The notes: generated by a model not told the origin, from the letters alone. DNA of 64,000 nucleotides from Osmia lignaria lignaria (GCF_051020975.1 NC_135034.1:6262001-6326000), one strand, 5' to 3'; positions 1 to 11,994 are shown, counted from the first letter of the stretch. Numbers and translations are program-made.

Positions 1-1228
1 GTTTGTAAACCAATTTTAAAATGAACACAATAGCAGGTATACAGGATCAATCGTACCAAAGAATTCAAAGCTATCGAACAGAAAAGCAACAAAAAAAAAG
101 AACCAATATTGGCCATTCATCGAATAACATGTTTCGTATTTCATTGTTACCAAGCTCGGCAACATAGTTCGCGATAACCCTTTGTGCCCGCTCGTTAACG
201 CGGGGCCGTGTAAAATATCGCCTCATTCATTTTCACTTTTATTCGACGCGTTTACGCGATCGCGAACCATCGCGGTTGGTTCGATCGAAGGAGCTCGTAA
301 ATTATCACGAAATTTCTCTATCAATTCGCCCTTTGCTGTTTTCGTTGAACGACCTGTTCGCCAGCGCGGAAACCATCGGTCGAATGAGAGGAGATCCGGT
401 TGTTCCGTTATGCAACCGAGCTTTCTATACGCGTACGAGTGGCAACCGGTCTGCTCGAAGGAGCTGGATCTCCACGAGACACCGCTTTATTGGCTTCGAA
501 CCGACGAGAAAGCAATTTACCCTCGATTCCAGCTGACGTTATTGCGATGCGGGTCAACGCTGTTGCAGCAATCACTTCTCCTTCTTTCTTTTTCCTTCAT
601 CAAGTAACATAGCTGACACTTTGACAGTTTGGCAGCCAGAGCTTTACGTATTGTCCCCCGAACGAGCCCGGTTAATTGATCTTTTCTAGTCTGCCCACAG
701 GACAATTCGGCTAAAACTTCTTCCCCCTAACTGATTATACGCCTTTTTTCAACTTATATTAATATTTCCCACGTATTTTTCTTCCACTGATTGTGAAACT
801 TGCGCGAACACACCGGATTCGTTAGCAAACCTGTATATACAGAGAAGTGAAAGTCAAAGTATTAGCGGAAAGAAATTTCTATCGCTATTTTCAAATGTCT
901 ATTTCGACACAACCCGAGTTTCTCTTTGAACGAATTGAATTTTTCTTGGACACAAACCCTGGGAGCAAACTGCATACCCGACGGTTGATAGAAAAGATAT
1001 CTTAATGATCGATCTAGCAGTTTCTCTTAAGGTAGTATTCGATACTGCCTCTTGGTGACGCTTATAGACAGTTTAAAAATTTGAAAATGATATTCATACA
1101 CACCATTTGAATCATATTCCTTTCGTTAAACTTCACTTTATTTTTGATTTTCATCGATTAAAAATTAATACATTAAATACAGAAGCGTTGATGGATATTT
1201 ATAATATATTTTGCGAGGTCTCCACGAA
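1..1228. other. intergenic, no gene seen
   Basis: Frames here are short, mostly lack ATG and resemble no family I know. AT-rich sequence leads into the tRNA gene. No repeat or splice-bounded exon was recognised. Confidence 0.5.
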
Positions 1229-1312
1229 GTCAGGATGGCCGAGCGGTCTAAGGCGCTGCGTTCAGGTCGCAGTCCACTTCTGTGGGCGTGGGTTCGAATC
1301 CCACTTCTGACA
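1229..1312 (+). tRNA. tRNA-Leu (anticodon CAG)
   Basis: This is a class II tRNA of 84 nt without an intron. The 7-bp acceptor stem pairs GTCAGGA with TTCTGAC, with one G-U pair, and the discriminator base A is at 1312. The D-arm carries TGGCCGAGCGGT, which is also the internal A box. The anticodon stem CTGCG/CGCAG encloses the loop TTCAGGT, giving anticodon CAG at 1263-1265, which reads CUG codons. A long variable arm follows. The T-arm GTGGGTTCGAATCCCAC contains the B box. A run of T begins just 3' of the gene (1316-1320), as expected for an RNA polymerase III terminator. CCA is not encoded, as usual in eukaryotes. Confidence 0.97.
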
Positions 1313-2432
1313 AATTTTTTGTTTTCTACTCCTTTTGTATTAGAAAATAAGCAATAATCATTCTGCTTATTCAAATAAATCTGAAGCGAGCAACGGAGGT
1401 TAATCTGAATTGTGGCATGCAATGTTAAGAATAATTAAACGCAAGATAAAAGGAGATAGGAGGGAATACGATAGTGCGAGTTGCATCTGCATATCGGAAT
1501 GACCTCTGTTATAAAATATGTACTATCGTACAAATATTATAGTGCATATTCCGGCGAAACTACCGTAATCCAAATCGCACCCGATGTTTTATGATTTTGA
1601 TGTTCACGATGCATCGTAATGGCAGAAGTAACTGTTTCGAAGCGTTAACGGTGGAACGAGCTAAGAGAAAAAAGAAATATACGCAAAGACTGAATCTTTT
1701 TCGCTAAGAAAAAAATGCTTGTTCACCGTCGCAAAGTATGGAAAGAAAAGTGTCGAGCGTTCGGTAGTTGCAATCGATTCATTTGCATTCGCGTGCGTTT
1801 GCAAATTCTTCAGCGCGATCTTGACATTACGTAGCCAGCAGGTTTAATCGCGGGACCGAATCACGAGAGCAACAGCATCGATAGATGCGAACAACTGCAC
1901 CACCATCTGGTAACAGTGAGACGACAAAAGGATCGAGACGAAGATCCTCGTCTCATTTTGTTCGTAGAGAACTGTTCTCGTGCGAGTCGATTTGCACACA
2001 AAGCGTAGGTGGCATTGTTCCGTTCCGTATCGGAGGAGGATGCTCGTTCGTTTTATTGCTTTACGCGAACCAATTAATTCTGGCATCGTGTTAACCTGTT
2101 GCAAGCTATGCGATCACGTAATTCAAATACCAAATCCTCTCGGATCACCATTTTGTCCAGCAACGATTCTTTCGACAAAAATGAGCGATCATAATAATTT
2201 GATCATCCACCGTGAATGCTCTGCGATGAATCTTCAGACCGTACGTGAAAGCCCGCATCGCGAATCCCATGGAAACTTGTTAGACAGCCAACCGTGCAAC
2301 ATTGGGATTTATTGTTAACAACCGTTCGAAGCGGGTCCCAGTGTTCACCGCTCGACGATATCAAGATTGATACTTTGAACTTCAGAAGGCGGATTGTTTA
2401 CACGCTGGGAACCCGGGATTCGCGCCATCTGG
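1313..2432. other. intergenic, no gene seen
   Basis: The stretch begins with the T-run terminator of the tRNA. Several overlapping open frames lie around 1844-2318 on both strands, but none has a recognisable domain and they contradict each other. It ends at the TATA box of a candidate promoter. Confidence 0.4.
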
Positions 2433-2467
2433 TATAAAAGTAGCGGTTACTCCTCTCGCGACCTCAG
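2433..2467 (+). promoter_or_regulatory. candidate core promoter, TATA box plus initiator
   Basis: TATAAAA at 2433-2439 is followed by TCAG at 2464-2467, a partial match to the insect initiator TCAGT. The initiator A at 2466 lies 33 bp from the first T of the TATA box, which is the textbook spacing. This is inferred from spacing and motif only; no transcript supports it. Confidence 0.4.
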
Positions 2468-2589
2468 GGGACCCAATTTCCAAGCCTGTCGCAGAGACAT
2501 TCGATAAATCCTCGGTATACGATGCTCCTGGAGCGTTCCTCGTTCTCCAAGATAGATAACCGAAAATTTTTCGCTAATCCGGCTAGCAA
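2466..2589 (+). CDS. candidate first exon, unknown protein
   Basis: Downstream of the TATA/initiator pair an ATG at 2522 opens 22 codons that run into a GTGAGG donor at 2590. The peptide starts MLLERSSFSKIDNRKFF and ends in phase 2 at the donor. It has no signal peptide and no domain I recognise. No downstream exon in the same phase could be linked to it. The gamma-glutamyl hydrolase gene further on has its own start, so this would be a different gene. It may equally be a non-coding exon or chance. Confidence 0.22.
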
Positions 2590-5500
2590 GTGAGGTGGGA
2601 ATTAAATGAAGATTGTATTTCTGTAACTAGTTACACCTGCGATTTTCGACCTTGTTGCAATCCTCGCTTCGTCAGTTCTGCAGGTATTCGACTCGTTACC
2701 ATGACCCCATAGTAAATTACCTTAACCTAAATTAAACGTATTCGTGTGGCTAAGCTTGACACTAGAAAATGTCCACTATCCTACAGTATCTCTAATTTTC
2801 GACGATAATTGTAACTGGAGAAGAGTAGTTGAAAGAGTTGGACACGGATGCAATTAAAGGTGAAAAAAGCCGGTGTCCGTTGGCGTGTGACGGACCATCT
2901 GGCGCGAACGTATGCAGGCGTATAGCGGTCCGTGGCTCGCGTGTTCCTCAGCATCGTGTGCTCCACTGTTTCGGTATCGAGATTCCGTTTTCAATGGACC
3001 TACTTTTATACAGGTCTTTCCATCCTCGATTACACCACAGGTATGCGCGTGTCTGTGTCGCAGGTTCGATTAAATTCCGCGTTCGCGGCAAAACCTGCCG
3101 ATGCTGACCTCGCCAACACGGCAGCTGCTTGAGAAAATTTGAATTCTCCAACCTCTGATGTTAGTTTACCGCTGCATCCAAAGAATTAGATAAAACCGTC
3201 TGAGATAGAGTATCGCGTTGTTTCGAAGGTAAACGGAGATTCTTCCCACGAGTCAGCGTAATTGGTGAACGACTGCTATTAGGTACTGTGGAAAATTCTT
3301 TAATAAGCGAATACGCATAACAGCACCTTCGTTAAAATGTCAATAGGAACACAGATACAAGGCTGTTATTTAGATTTGTGATTGTAGATTTACTGATTTT
3401 TCGATTCACGATGATTGCCTGTAGCAATTATGTAGCTACACGTTAGATAAATATGGATCTTCAGAAGAGGATGCTTAGGAATTTAAAACAATGTCGCATT
3501 TCAATGAACTATAAGCAGCGTTTCTCCTGTCCCATGTAATTCATCATTTTCCTGAGATTCCTATCGCGAGGTGTTTTCAATTTTCCCAAACAATGGAAAA
3601 TCTCGTCGGTTCGTTCGATAAATCATCCACCCACGAGCGTAAGCGGTTACCTTCTTAGAGGGTTCGCTGAAAGATAATTTCGCTGGCTGGAAACGTGCTG
3701 GAATCTCGATAAGCCTCTCTCGTGTACCTTCACGGGTGATTGTTAACATTTTTTTCAAGATGAGACGCGATAGCTCCAGGATGGCTGCACGAATCGACCA
3801 GGGGCTCTCGCCCCGAAGCTTAACCCTCCACTTTTTCCTTTATTCTCTTCCTTTTTTTTTCTCCTTTTTCGTTTCTTGGCTGTTTCTGAGGTTAGCTAGG
3901 CGAAACTTGGCGTCGTCGTTGAAGCGTAACGTTGTTAACGTGACCGTGCTATTGAAAATAACACTTTGCGTCTAATCGTCGTTCGAAACCCGTTTAAAGT
4001 ATTCGTTTCTATATTTTCTTTGATTTCATGTAAATCCGTGAGGTTGGTTATTGAAAATTTACAAGAAGCTCCATTGAACATGCATAGGTATTCATCAGAA
4101 AATCTGACTAGATAATCAAGCGTTTATCTTTTCTAACCCTGCATCCGAAATAAGCAGGTAGCGTGGAGAAAAGTCAAGTATCCCGCGTAGTGTCTCAATC
4201 GGTTGTAAGATAGGTAGAGAAGGGTTAAATCGTAGCTGTACACTAGGATTTCATCGATTCCTGAGAACGCGAATTCTCCCGTCCTCGTTTACGCTCGTTT
4301 GCGAACGAAATGGTAGCCGATGGCGAGGGATAAAAGGTCTAACGCTGCATCGGCCACGAAAACGCGACTCGGTGTTTGCCACGACACGGCTAACTACGGT
4401 GTTTCAATTGTACGTTCGATAATGACAGGACTTGACCGAGCGATAACTGGAAGAAGGAAGGAATTACAGGCTGTACCTTCTCGTAAATACAAACCGTCGA
4501 TGCTAGAACCGCCATCCTCCCGGTGTTATGCTACGTATTCATCGAACGAACAACGAGCAACTTTTTCACGTCGATTCTGTTGCTAGAAACAATATTACCC
4601 CAGTTGGCGGAAACAATTTGTTTCCACCGAAAGCACTCGCATCGAGGAACGTTTCGGTCTTGTTCCACTTACAACGATAACCGAATAAATCAACAAAGTT
4701 AGTTGGAAACGAAAATGATAAAGTTCTGACAGGAAGTTCTGACGACCAACGGGGTCGTCTTCGTTCTCAATTAAAATTGCATCAATCACTTTGTGCAATG
4801 GTAAAAATAACTTTGCAAGTGGACTTTCATGTGGTCCAAATACCTGATCGATATCCTGCTGACCCGTTTGACTGTTTTCAACGCACCGTGACGTACGAGG
4901 AATATTAATTATGCTTATTCAGTAGCTGTACCGTGTATTTACGAGCTACATTGATGTCTCGTATGTAGGTCCTGTGTCAATTCATTGGCACGAAGCGTTT
5001 TAAACACGAGTACGAATAATTTTCATCAGAAAATGCATCAGTGACATAGAAATCGTTTCAACGTAAAATTAACCAGCTTGCATCATGAATATCTGTTTCT
5101 GCTTATGTTTTAAATTAACATTTTTGTGCGATACATTTGAATAACTTACGATACTAATTAGCCGAGCCGAGGTGGTTCGATGGAATCGTAGGACCAGGTT
5201 GTTTCAGCGAATGTTTCCGTACGTGGGAAAGGACCGATAACGAGATTCTCAATCGTTCGTTTGGAAAAGCTCGAACGTCCTTAGGACGTTATCTCCAGCG
5301 TGCGCGTTTTTGCATCGCGTACACACGCCATTCTAGAGACTAATAACAAGGATTAATTGGCCGCGCATAGACTGTCGGGGTTAATGATCTATACACGATG
5401 GCGATTCGACGCTTCCTCTACAGTTCGTTCATTCGCATCCTTATTTGGACCGTTGTTCATTAATCATACATATATGTATATAGGTATGATGTAAATTTTC

Positions 5501-6199
5501 TTTTATACTCGTTAACGAGTGAAATCTTCGACAGTGTTAGACGCGTTGATCGTTTGTGGCAGTTGTACAAACTTTCATAAGTTCCCGTGACTCTGCGACG
5601 GTGAATCGAATTGTGGTTGTCCCGCGTAATGACACGACGAGGTTACGGTATGATTTCTAGGAAAAGGGTTGTGGGTGGTCGAGGAGGTACTAGACGATTC
5701 CGCGAATAGCCAGCAAGCGTTCCGCCTAGAATTTCGAATTCGCATTAGGGACGCGGAGAGTGCGGTCGAAAGTGCATCGCGCAGCTCCTTGTCCCGTTAC
5801 TCGAGTGTGACCGTAGAGTTGCTAGAGTTCATCTTTCGATTTCATAGGCAACCTTACCAACCTACGCTTTCCTGCATTCCACTTCGAACGCGTTCTGTCG
5901 ATAGAAGTTTAGCGTATCATTTTTTATAGCGAGCTACAAAACCAGATTTGGCCACTTTGACACGATTAACTATTATCATGTACATATCGATATCTTCTCA
6001 AGATCTACTTTTACACTAAGAGATGCTATGAAGAGTACCTTGCGTTAGCATTGCCTATCTCTCTTAATCACTATGTTCTGCCTAATTTATTGCTGTTATA
6101 CCAGATTTCTGTATGCAGCTTGCACCAAGTAACATCTTATAGGCACGAAAAATTATTTTTCTTAAATTTTCTATCAAAAGGGTTAATCCCATTTATTAA

Positions 6200-6220
6200 C
6201 AAATAAATAAATAAATAAAT
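6200..6220. repeat. (AAAT)n microsatellite
   Basis: Five uninterrupted AAAT units sit in AT-rich non-coding DNA. Confidence 0.9.
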
Positions 6221-6971
6221 TAGCATATATAAGTGATAATTATTACCACGAGGAACTTGTTACCAAGAAACTCGGCTAAAAGCTGGTAGCTTAAGACGGA
6301 AGAATTACGACGACGATAGTCGCGAGGAAGCGAGAAGCTTCCTTGTCCAGGTCTGTCTAGTTGTCAGGTCCGTTTGTATCCAGCTGCTTTGAAACCTGTT
6401 ACACATCCTTGTCACAAGCCGTCCACGCGTACGGTTTTTGCAAATTTGCAAGCAACCGCTTCCCATGAACGGCCGGTGTAATTGTTGGCCTGTGACACGT
6501 AGCAATCGTCCAGTATTCCGGCTGTTCGGTCTCGGAAATACGCTACTCCGTACTCCGTGCGCGGTTTCGAAAGGATGAGACGTGCCAAACGACTACTCAT
6601 TTTTTTCTTCCACTCTCGACCACCTGTAACTACTACGTGAGAAAACTGAAACGACCCGCTCGATATTACCGTTTCGAACGATTTTCCTGCTGATAGCAAC
6701 TTCGCGAGATGAATTCTAGCAAAGGGCTCGAACCGGTTGAACGGATATAAATGACGATCGATAAAGTTCGAAACCGTTGGTAGGAACGAGTTCTAATTTA
6801 ATTATGTATCGAGCAGATAACGATCATCGACGGTAAAACTAACGGTGGCGCAGCTTCGGGTTATTAAATGCTCGTGAAAACTGGTATCTCCAATTAACGG
6901 GCAATTTACTCGCGTGCGTACGCGCGAAGATCGCGCGATTGGGGAACAATCGTTAATCGAGCCGCGATTAT

Positions 6972-7004
6972 ATCGGAATCGGAATCGAAATCGTAATCGG
7001 TATC
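6972..7004. repeat. imperfect AATCGG-type tandem repeat
   Basis: Five degenerate six-base units (variants of TCGGAA and TCGTAA) lie in tandem. They generate an artificial Arg-Asn repeat in one frame. Confidence 0.75.
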
Positions 7005-7456
7005 CCATAGCGAAACGAAGGAAGATCATGCAGCGACAAAGTGGTCTCGAGTCTCTTGAAATCTTAATTAAACGGCAGGAAGAAAACGCGTCTTTAAGAA
7101 AAGGTAGGAGAATCGCAAGAAGCTTTACGGGCACGGATATCATTTCCACCTGCTACCGGCTACGACCCAGGCCACCGGCGAGTGTACAGTTAAGCCACGG
7201 CCCGTTCTGAAATATTGCCATGCCATTTTTTGCGGCTATTTACGCGAGAAACTAATGGATTGTACGCTGGCTGCGCGTTTAACCGTCATTACCGCAAAAG
7301 CTGATCGTTATTCCTGTAACGCGTGGCTTGTACAACGAATACTCCGCATTCTTATCGGGATACCAAGATATCGCCGTATTCTTGTTTCCACTTGTTTTTC
7401 CACCGTGGACAAAAAAGGATTCCGAAAGTTTCTATAATCTTTTAGCCAAATCCTAA

Positions 7457-7654
7457 CAAAGATGGAAAGTACATTAGGGAAAGGAATGCGGGTACGATAC
7501 GCGCATGCGTTGTAGATCGTCGCTCGCTATTGGCCGACGCGATTACACAATAATCGCGTCGCCTGACAAAGAAGAAAAATGAGCGAACTTTGAACGCGAG
7601 GATCAAACGTGGGGACAGGGCGGAGCAATTACTCCCTTCCATCTCTCGACAGTA
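7457..7654 (-). mobile_element. MITE family A, copy 1
   Basis: This 198-bp segment is a reverse-oriented copy of the element at 35988-36225. Long stretches match closely, including ACGCATGCGCGTATCG and the TTTGATCCTCGCGTTCAAAG core. The terminal inverted repeat is preserved at the 7654 end (CATCTCTCGACAGTA) and degraded at the 7457 end. The interior is about 40 bp shorter than in copy 2. It has no coding capacity; the minus-strand frame that crosses it recurs only because the DNA is repeated. Confidence 0.85.
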
Positions 7655-8617
7655 CAATCTTCGCGAAGGGTTTTTAATTTTCTTCCAATCATGTCGAAAG
7701 TTTGCAGAAATTTCCAGCGGAAGCGATAACGGTTGCGCGCATTAAGTTTCATTTTATTTGCGGATGATTCGTAAAATTTTCAGCATTACTCGCGTAATTT
7801 GAAAATAATGGAAGCCACGTTCCCATCGCGGTAACCGTTGTTCCAGAGATAAGGGGATAAGAATGGAAACGCGGAATGAACAGTGGATATTCCGTTATTT
7901 AGGATGTCTCGGAGCGACCTTGCGGGTCGTGCACTCGTTGCACTCCTCGCAAATCGCGAATCTCGTAGATACAGTTTTCCGAGGAAGCCAGTAGCCGTGG
8001 TAATTCTGAATTGTAAACGTAGTCGTCATCTCGACAATCGTGTTCGTTAAAACGAAGTTCACTACGATCGAGGGTACTCGAACGTAAAGAAGTAAAGAAC
8101 ACAACGTAAAGGCACGAGGTTGGCGTCAGCTGTCAGAAACGTCGTAGGAGAATCGATGTTTCTTCGTTGCTTGAAAGACCTGCTTCGACGCGGAGTACAA
8201 CCGTTAGAGCAAATCTATAAGCATATTTTCACGGACCGTTCCGTGGAATGCCTGTCGAATGCGTCGACGATTATGCGAAGGGGAACGAGAAAATTGCATC
8301 GGTTATGTCAAGTATGTTATGAACTCTCGAGAAGACTGGGGAGTCCGCTGCCACGCGTAATCGTCGCGGATATCTTGCGAACCGTGCAATTAATTAGATA
8401 CGAACGTTAATTAAAGTTCAACGGTACCGACACGCGTAAAACCGTATTATCTTTCGGCGAGTAGTTACAGACGTTGATCGATGCAAATGTTTCAACATCG
8501 TCGGATCGACGAATGATTTCACGAAATTTCGCTTTACTGTTCGTCGACCCGGATATCTCGCGATCTCGAAAATAACGTAAAATCAAAATGCTACTGTCGG
8601 TATTTAATGGAGGGGAG
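7655..8617. other. non-coding, no gene seen
   Basis: A 96-codon + frame at 8120-8410 has an internal ATG at 8155 but no splice sites or family resemblance that would support it. Nothing else stands out. Confidence 0.35.
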
Positions 8618-8836
8618 GAGGGTTTCGTCTCCCCGGGCGCCTTTGGTTCGGGTCGAGGACCGCTAGGTGGCGACGAGATGTAAGTGTTCTCGCTGGCGGT
8701 CGCCCGGCATGCAGTTCAAACCTATAGAAGTTCCGAATTGCGATACGATAGATGTCTGAGGCAGGGATCGTCTGTTATCAGCCCTACTGGCAAATCTGAC
8801 AGACGATCCCGAGAAGAAACACCTTTTTCTCCCCTC
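8618..8836 (+). repeat. dispersed SINE-like repeat family B, copy 1
   Basis: About 220 bp matches the reverse complement of 22712-22910 at high identity, through blocks such as GGGCGCCTTTGGTTCGGG and GCGGTCGCCCGGCATGCAG. Copy 1 has an extra segment of about 30 bp near 8790-8820. The frame through it is shared by the copies but runs into unrelated flanks, so it is a shadow of the repeat. No terminal inverted repeats were seen. The GGTTCGGG block vaguely resembles a pol III B box, hence the tentative SINE label; it may instead be a fragment of a larger element. Confidence 0.75.
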
Positions 8837-9998
8837 TCTTACACTACAACTATACGGCCGGTGACAATTTGTTCATTTTTTATACACGAAGGAACGAGGC
8901 AAAATAGTAAGTCGAGTTTCGTGTTAATTAGCGTTCCTACTCCTTCCGTAGCTTTCTCGCACCCCGAGCAAACGCGAGGCGTGATGGAAACGAGAAGCGA
9001 AACAAGCGGCCCTAGGTCGTCTTCTGCACGTCATTAACGCACGCACTCGCGATGCACGCTATTCGACGCGTTGCACTTCGCCGGCAGACGTGGGATCATG
9101 CGATTCAAACGAGTCTAGTTAAATCGCGACTGCAACGTATACTTTGAACCCTCGCCTCGAACTCTTGCTGTCAAGGACAAGAACAATCTTTCCGCGAAAT
9201 CTCGGAAGTAGTGTATTCCCAGAACAAACATTTCCCTAGCGGAAAATCGATAAAAATTCATCGATCAACGCATGCCGATCGAGCGAATAAATCGCATGAT
9301 TAACCGTCGCGAAAGATGGTTAGAGAGAAACGTTTAATCGTAACTGCGGCAACCGCGATTAATGACGATCGTTAATCAGCCGGGCTTTTTCATTCCCTTT
9401 CCTTTTTTCCTTCCGACTGTCGCGAAGCGACGTTCATCCTATACCTATACGTTTGTGGGTGTATTCGCAGAAAACGCGGCGAAGATAGCAGGCGGACCAT
9501 AGCCAAGGGTGAAAGAAGGAAGAAGGGAGGGATCATAAATCTGTATAATTGACAAGTCCCGCAGAAGATGTTCATGCTCCATAGATGCTCGAGCAGATAG
9601 CTCGCTAATAACGCCGCGCAGTATATAGGAACATACATAATGGCCATTAAAAAAAAAGAAAAAATTCTACGCCGACTTTAGTATAATACAAAATCGTAGA
9701 ACATCGGCGTTCGGTTTCCCTAACAAACTGATAATTCTGCTATTCAAAGAATGGATGCATTCTAATCGAATAAATCTGTCCAAGTCTATTCGGTATTAAA
9801 ACAAAATTTCATTTCCTACATCAATTTATCTTGCCTATCTTGAAAATAGAGTTAGTTATTATACAGCAGTTTTTCTGTTCGAATTGTTGGATGACCTCTC
9901 GGTATCGTGATTAGATAGTGTGCATTATCTTGCATACTCAATGACGCCCACAATTGGTATTTGAGCTTTCTTTCATGGAATGTTTCATTCTGTTGTAG
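8837..9998. other. intergenic upstream of gamma-glutamyl hydrolase
   Basis: No exon was recognised. The minus-strand frame at 9390-9647 is hydrophobic, but has no family match and no splice context. The stretch becomes AT-rich towards the next gene. Confidence 0.4.
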
Positions 9999-10004
9999 TC
10001 AGTC
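9999..10004 (+). promoter_or_regulatory. candidate initiator of the gamma-glutamyl hydrolase gene
   Basis: TCAGTC matches the arthropod initiator consensus and lies 52 nt before the ATG at 10056. No TATA box precedes it. A second TCAGTT at 10045-10050 would leave only a 9-nt leader. Confidence 0.25.
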
Positions 10005-10055
10005 TGTCTAGCTAGTCGTTCTGGTGATCGTTCTGGAATATTAATCAGTTCTACG

Positions 10056-11567
10056 ATGTCGTTGAAGGTGTTAATATGTATTGTTTTTTCACTCGTTATG
10101 TTGCATTTTACAATCGTCGCAACGTTTCGTGTGCATCCCACTGCGGTAAATAACAGGCCAATAATAGGTACTTAGATATTTTATTCTGCATATTGTCTAC
10201 GATAAGTTTTTCTTTCATTAGCCATCTGTTGCTCTCATTATATATTTCTTATTTCGAAGGTGTTTTAACGCAAGAATTAAGTACTTATATGAAGAGAGTA
10301 TATTCAAATAAGTACAATAGCTATATTGCTGCGTCTTACGTAAACTTTTTAGAGGGTGCCGGTGCAAGGGTTGTACCAATTTGGTAAATGTATTACGATG
10401 TCTATAAATATGTAACGCTATTAACGTTAATTAATTAATTCGTCTTTATTGTAGGATCGGAAAGTCGAAATCATATTATGAGAACATATTAAGTAACATT
10501 AACGGGTGCGTTTAATTGTAAGAAAATTTTAGAATACTTTCTCTTTAGCTCAGTTTGATTTTGAAATTTTTTCGGTAGAGTTTTATTACCTGGTGGTAGT
10601 GCGAATTTCAATCGATCCAATGGATACGCCGACGCTGGTGATTACATTTACAAGTAATACATTCCACGAAATGGTTAAATAAGCGTGCTAGGTGAATCGC
10701 TTTGGTTCTTAAACATTAATTTTTTTTCGTAGAATTGCGAAAAGAATGAATCAAAATGGCGAATATTTTCCAATTTTGGGGATATGTTTGGGAATTGAGC
10801 TATTAACATACTTGGTTGCACGACGCACCGAACATAGAAAACTCTGCAACAGCTATGATCAATCACTTCCTCTTGAATTTCAGCCAGGTAATTACAACGT
10901 ACTCTGAATAATGAGTGTGTAATCCTTTCTTTGCCTTTTAGGCTACGAGAATAGTAGATTGTTTAAAGATGCTTCTACGAACATTATAGACATATTAGAG
11001 AACGATAATGTGACTTCCAACTTTCATCATTATTGCATTACGGAAAAAGTAAATCTCCTTCGTTAAGTACACAAAAATATATACATATATATATAATATA
11101 ATATTAACAAATAGCGATATATTGACGAAAAATTGTAGGCTTTAAAAACTGTTCATATATACGATCAGTTTCGAGTATTATCCTTAAACAGCGACTTAGA
11201 CGGACTTCGATATATTTCCTCCTTGGAACATGTTACTTTCCCTTTCTATGGGTTACAATTTCATCCGGAGAAAAATTTATACGAGTGGATTATCGGGAAA
11301 ATCCCTCATGGAAACCACCCCACTAAAGCTGCTGTATACTTTGCCGAATTTTTCGTTAGCGAAGGTATGTACATACATACATTTCAATTCGTACGAATAA
11401 CTAATAAATATCATTTGTACTTAGCACGGAAAAGTAATCATAAATTTCCATCAAAGAAAGTTGAGGCATTAAGTCTAATATATAATTACCCGGTGACTTA
11501 TACTGGGTTAAAGAATTCTTCGTTTGTACAATGCTACTTATTCAAGGACAAGGATAATTCTAATTAA
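10056..11567 (+). CDS. GGH: gamma-glutamyl hydrolase (folylpolyglutamate hydrolase)
   Basis: The enzyme is a class I glutamine-amidotransferase-like peptidase that trims poly-gamma-glutamate tails from folates in lysosomes or secreted fluid. I assembled eight exons, all with GT-AG introns of 54-92 nt: 10056-10167, 10260-10383, 10455-10505, 10579-10653, 10733-10887, 10942-11048, 11139-11364 and 11425-11567. They total 993 nt and encode 330 aa, close to the usual family length of about 318. The ATG at 10056 gives a hydrophobic leader (MSLKVLICIVFSLVMLHF), followed by RPIIGVLTQE. Family motifs appear in order: YIAASYVNFLEGAGARVVPI, LLPGG, the nucleophile Cys139 in GICLGIELL, and His250 in YGLQFHPEK with Glu252 near it. 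No frameshift or lost catalytic residue was seen. The first exon was missed by simple ORF finding because exon 2 has no ATG near its 5' end. Confidence 0.95.
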
Positions 11568-11578
11568 AATGGAATTTT

Positions 11579-11584
11579 AATATA
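11579..11584 (+). terminator. possible polyadenylation hexamer (AATATA)
   Basis: This AATATA variant lies 12 nt after the stop codon. A canonical AATAAA occurs at 11914-11919 and may be the real signal, which would give a 3' UTR of about 370 nt. Confidence 0.25.
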
Positions 11585-11637
11585 AAGATATAATATAGGT
11601 ATTGGTGGTATCGAAAATACATATGCTCTGGGTTTGC

Positions 11638-11661
11638 AATTATTATTATTATTATCATTAT
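11638..11661. repeat. (ATT)n microsatellite
   Basis: Tandem ATT units with one ATC interruption lie in the 3' flank of gamma-glutamyl hydrolase. Confidence 0.85.
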
Positions 11662-11972
11662 ACGGGCGTATGCCCATTCAACCACATACATGATATACAT
11701 AAAAATAGTATCTCCGCAATTAACGCATTTGATATGAATATGTGATTATAATATAGTTATGTTCGGAAAATGTACAATGGTTAAGGTTAGTGCTAAAATA
11801 ATCTACAGATTTCGGTTTTTGGTGCCGGTGGTAAAGTAGATACATACGTAGCTTGTATGAAAAGTCTAACAGCGAACACGGGTTATGGGACGACAGCTGC
11901 TAGCTCGTAAACAAATAAAATTGACGGGACACCGTGGTGGGACTGTGGTTGAAAATTATCGTCAACTCGTGG

Positions 11973-11994
11973 AGCCAGCCAGCCAGCCAGCCAG
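11973..11994. repeat. (AGCC)n microsatellite
   Basis: Five AGCC units are repeated in tandem. Confidence 0.9.

Larger units (their letters stand above)
2590..7456. other. long non-coding stretch
   Basis: No exon could be supported. The region includes an AAAT microsatellite near 6200 and an imperfect AATCGG-type tandem near 6972. Open frames at 6412-6699, 6802-7149 and 6914-7210 conflict across strands; the last is produced by the tandem repeat (an Arg-Asn run). If the 2466-2589 exon is real, part of this would be its intron. Confidence 0.4.

Noticed and set aside
3055..3080. GGTTCGATTAAATTCC resembling a tRNA T-arm
   Set aside because: No acceptor, D-arm or anticodon arm can be drawn around it.
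6914..7210. 98-codon + ORF with Arg-Asn repeats
   Set aside because: The repeat is a translated microsatellite, and conflicting minus frames overlap.
8684..9037. 117-codon + ORF that resembles a minus frame at 22680-22916
   Set aside because: The similarity reflects the dispersed DNA repeat; outside the repeat the frames are unrelated.
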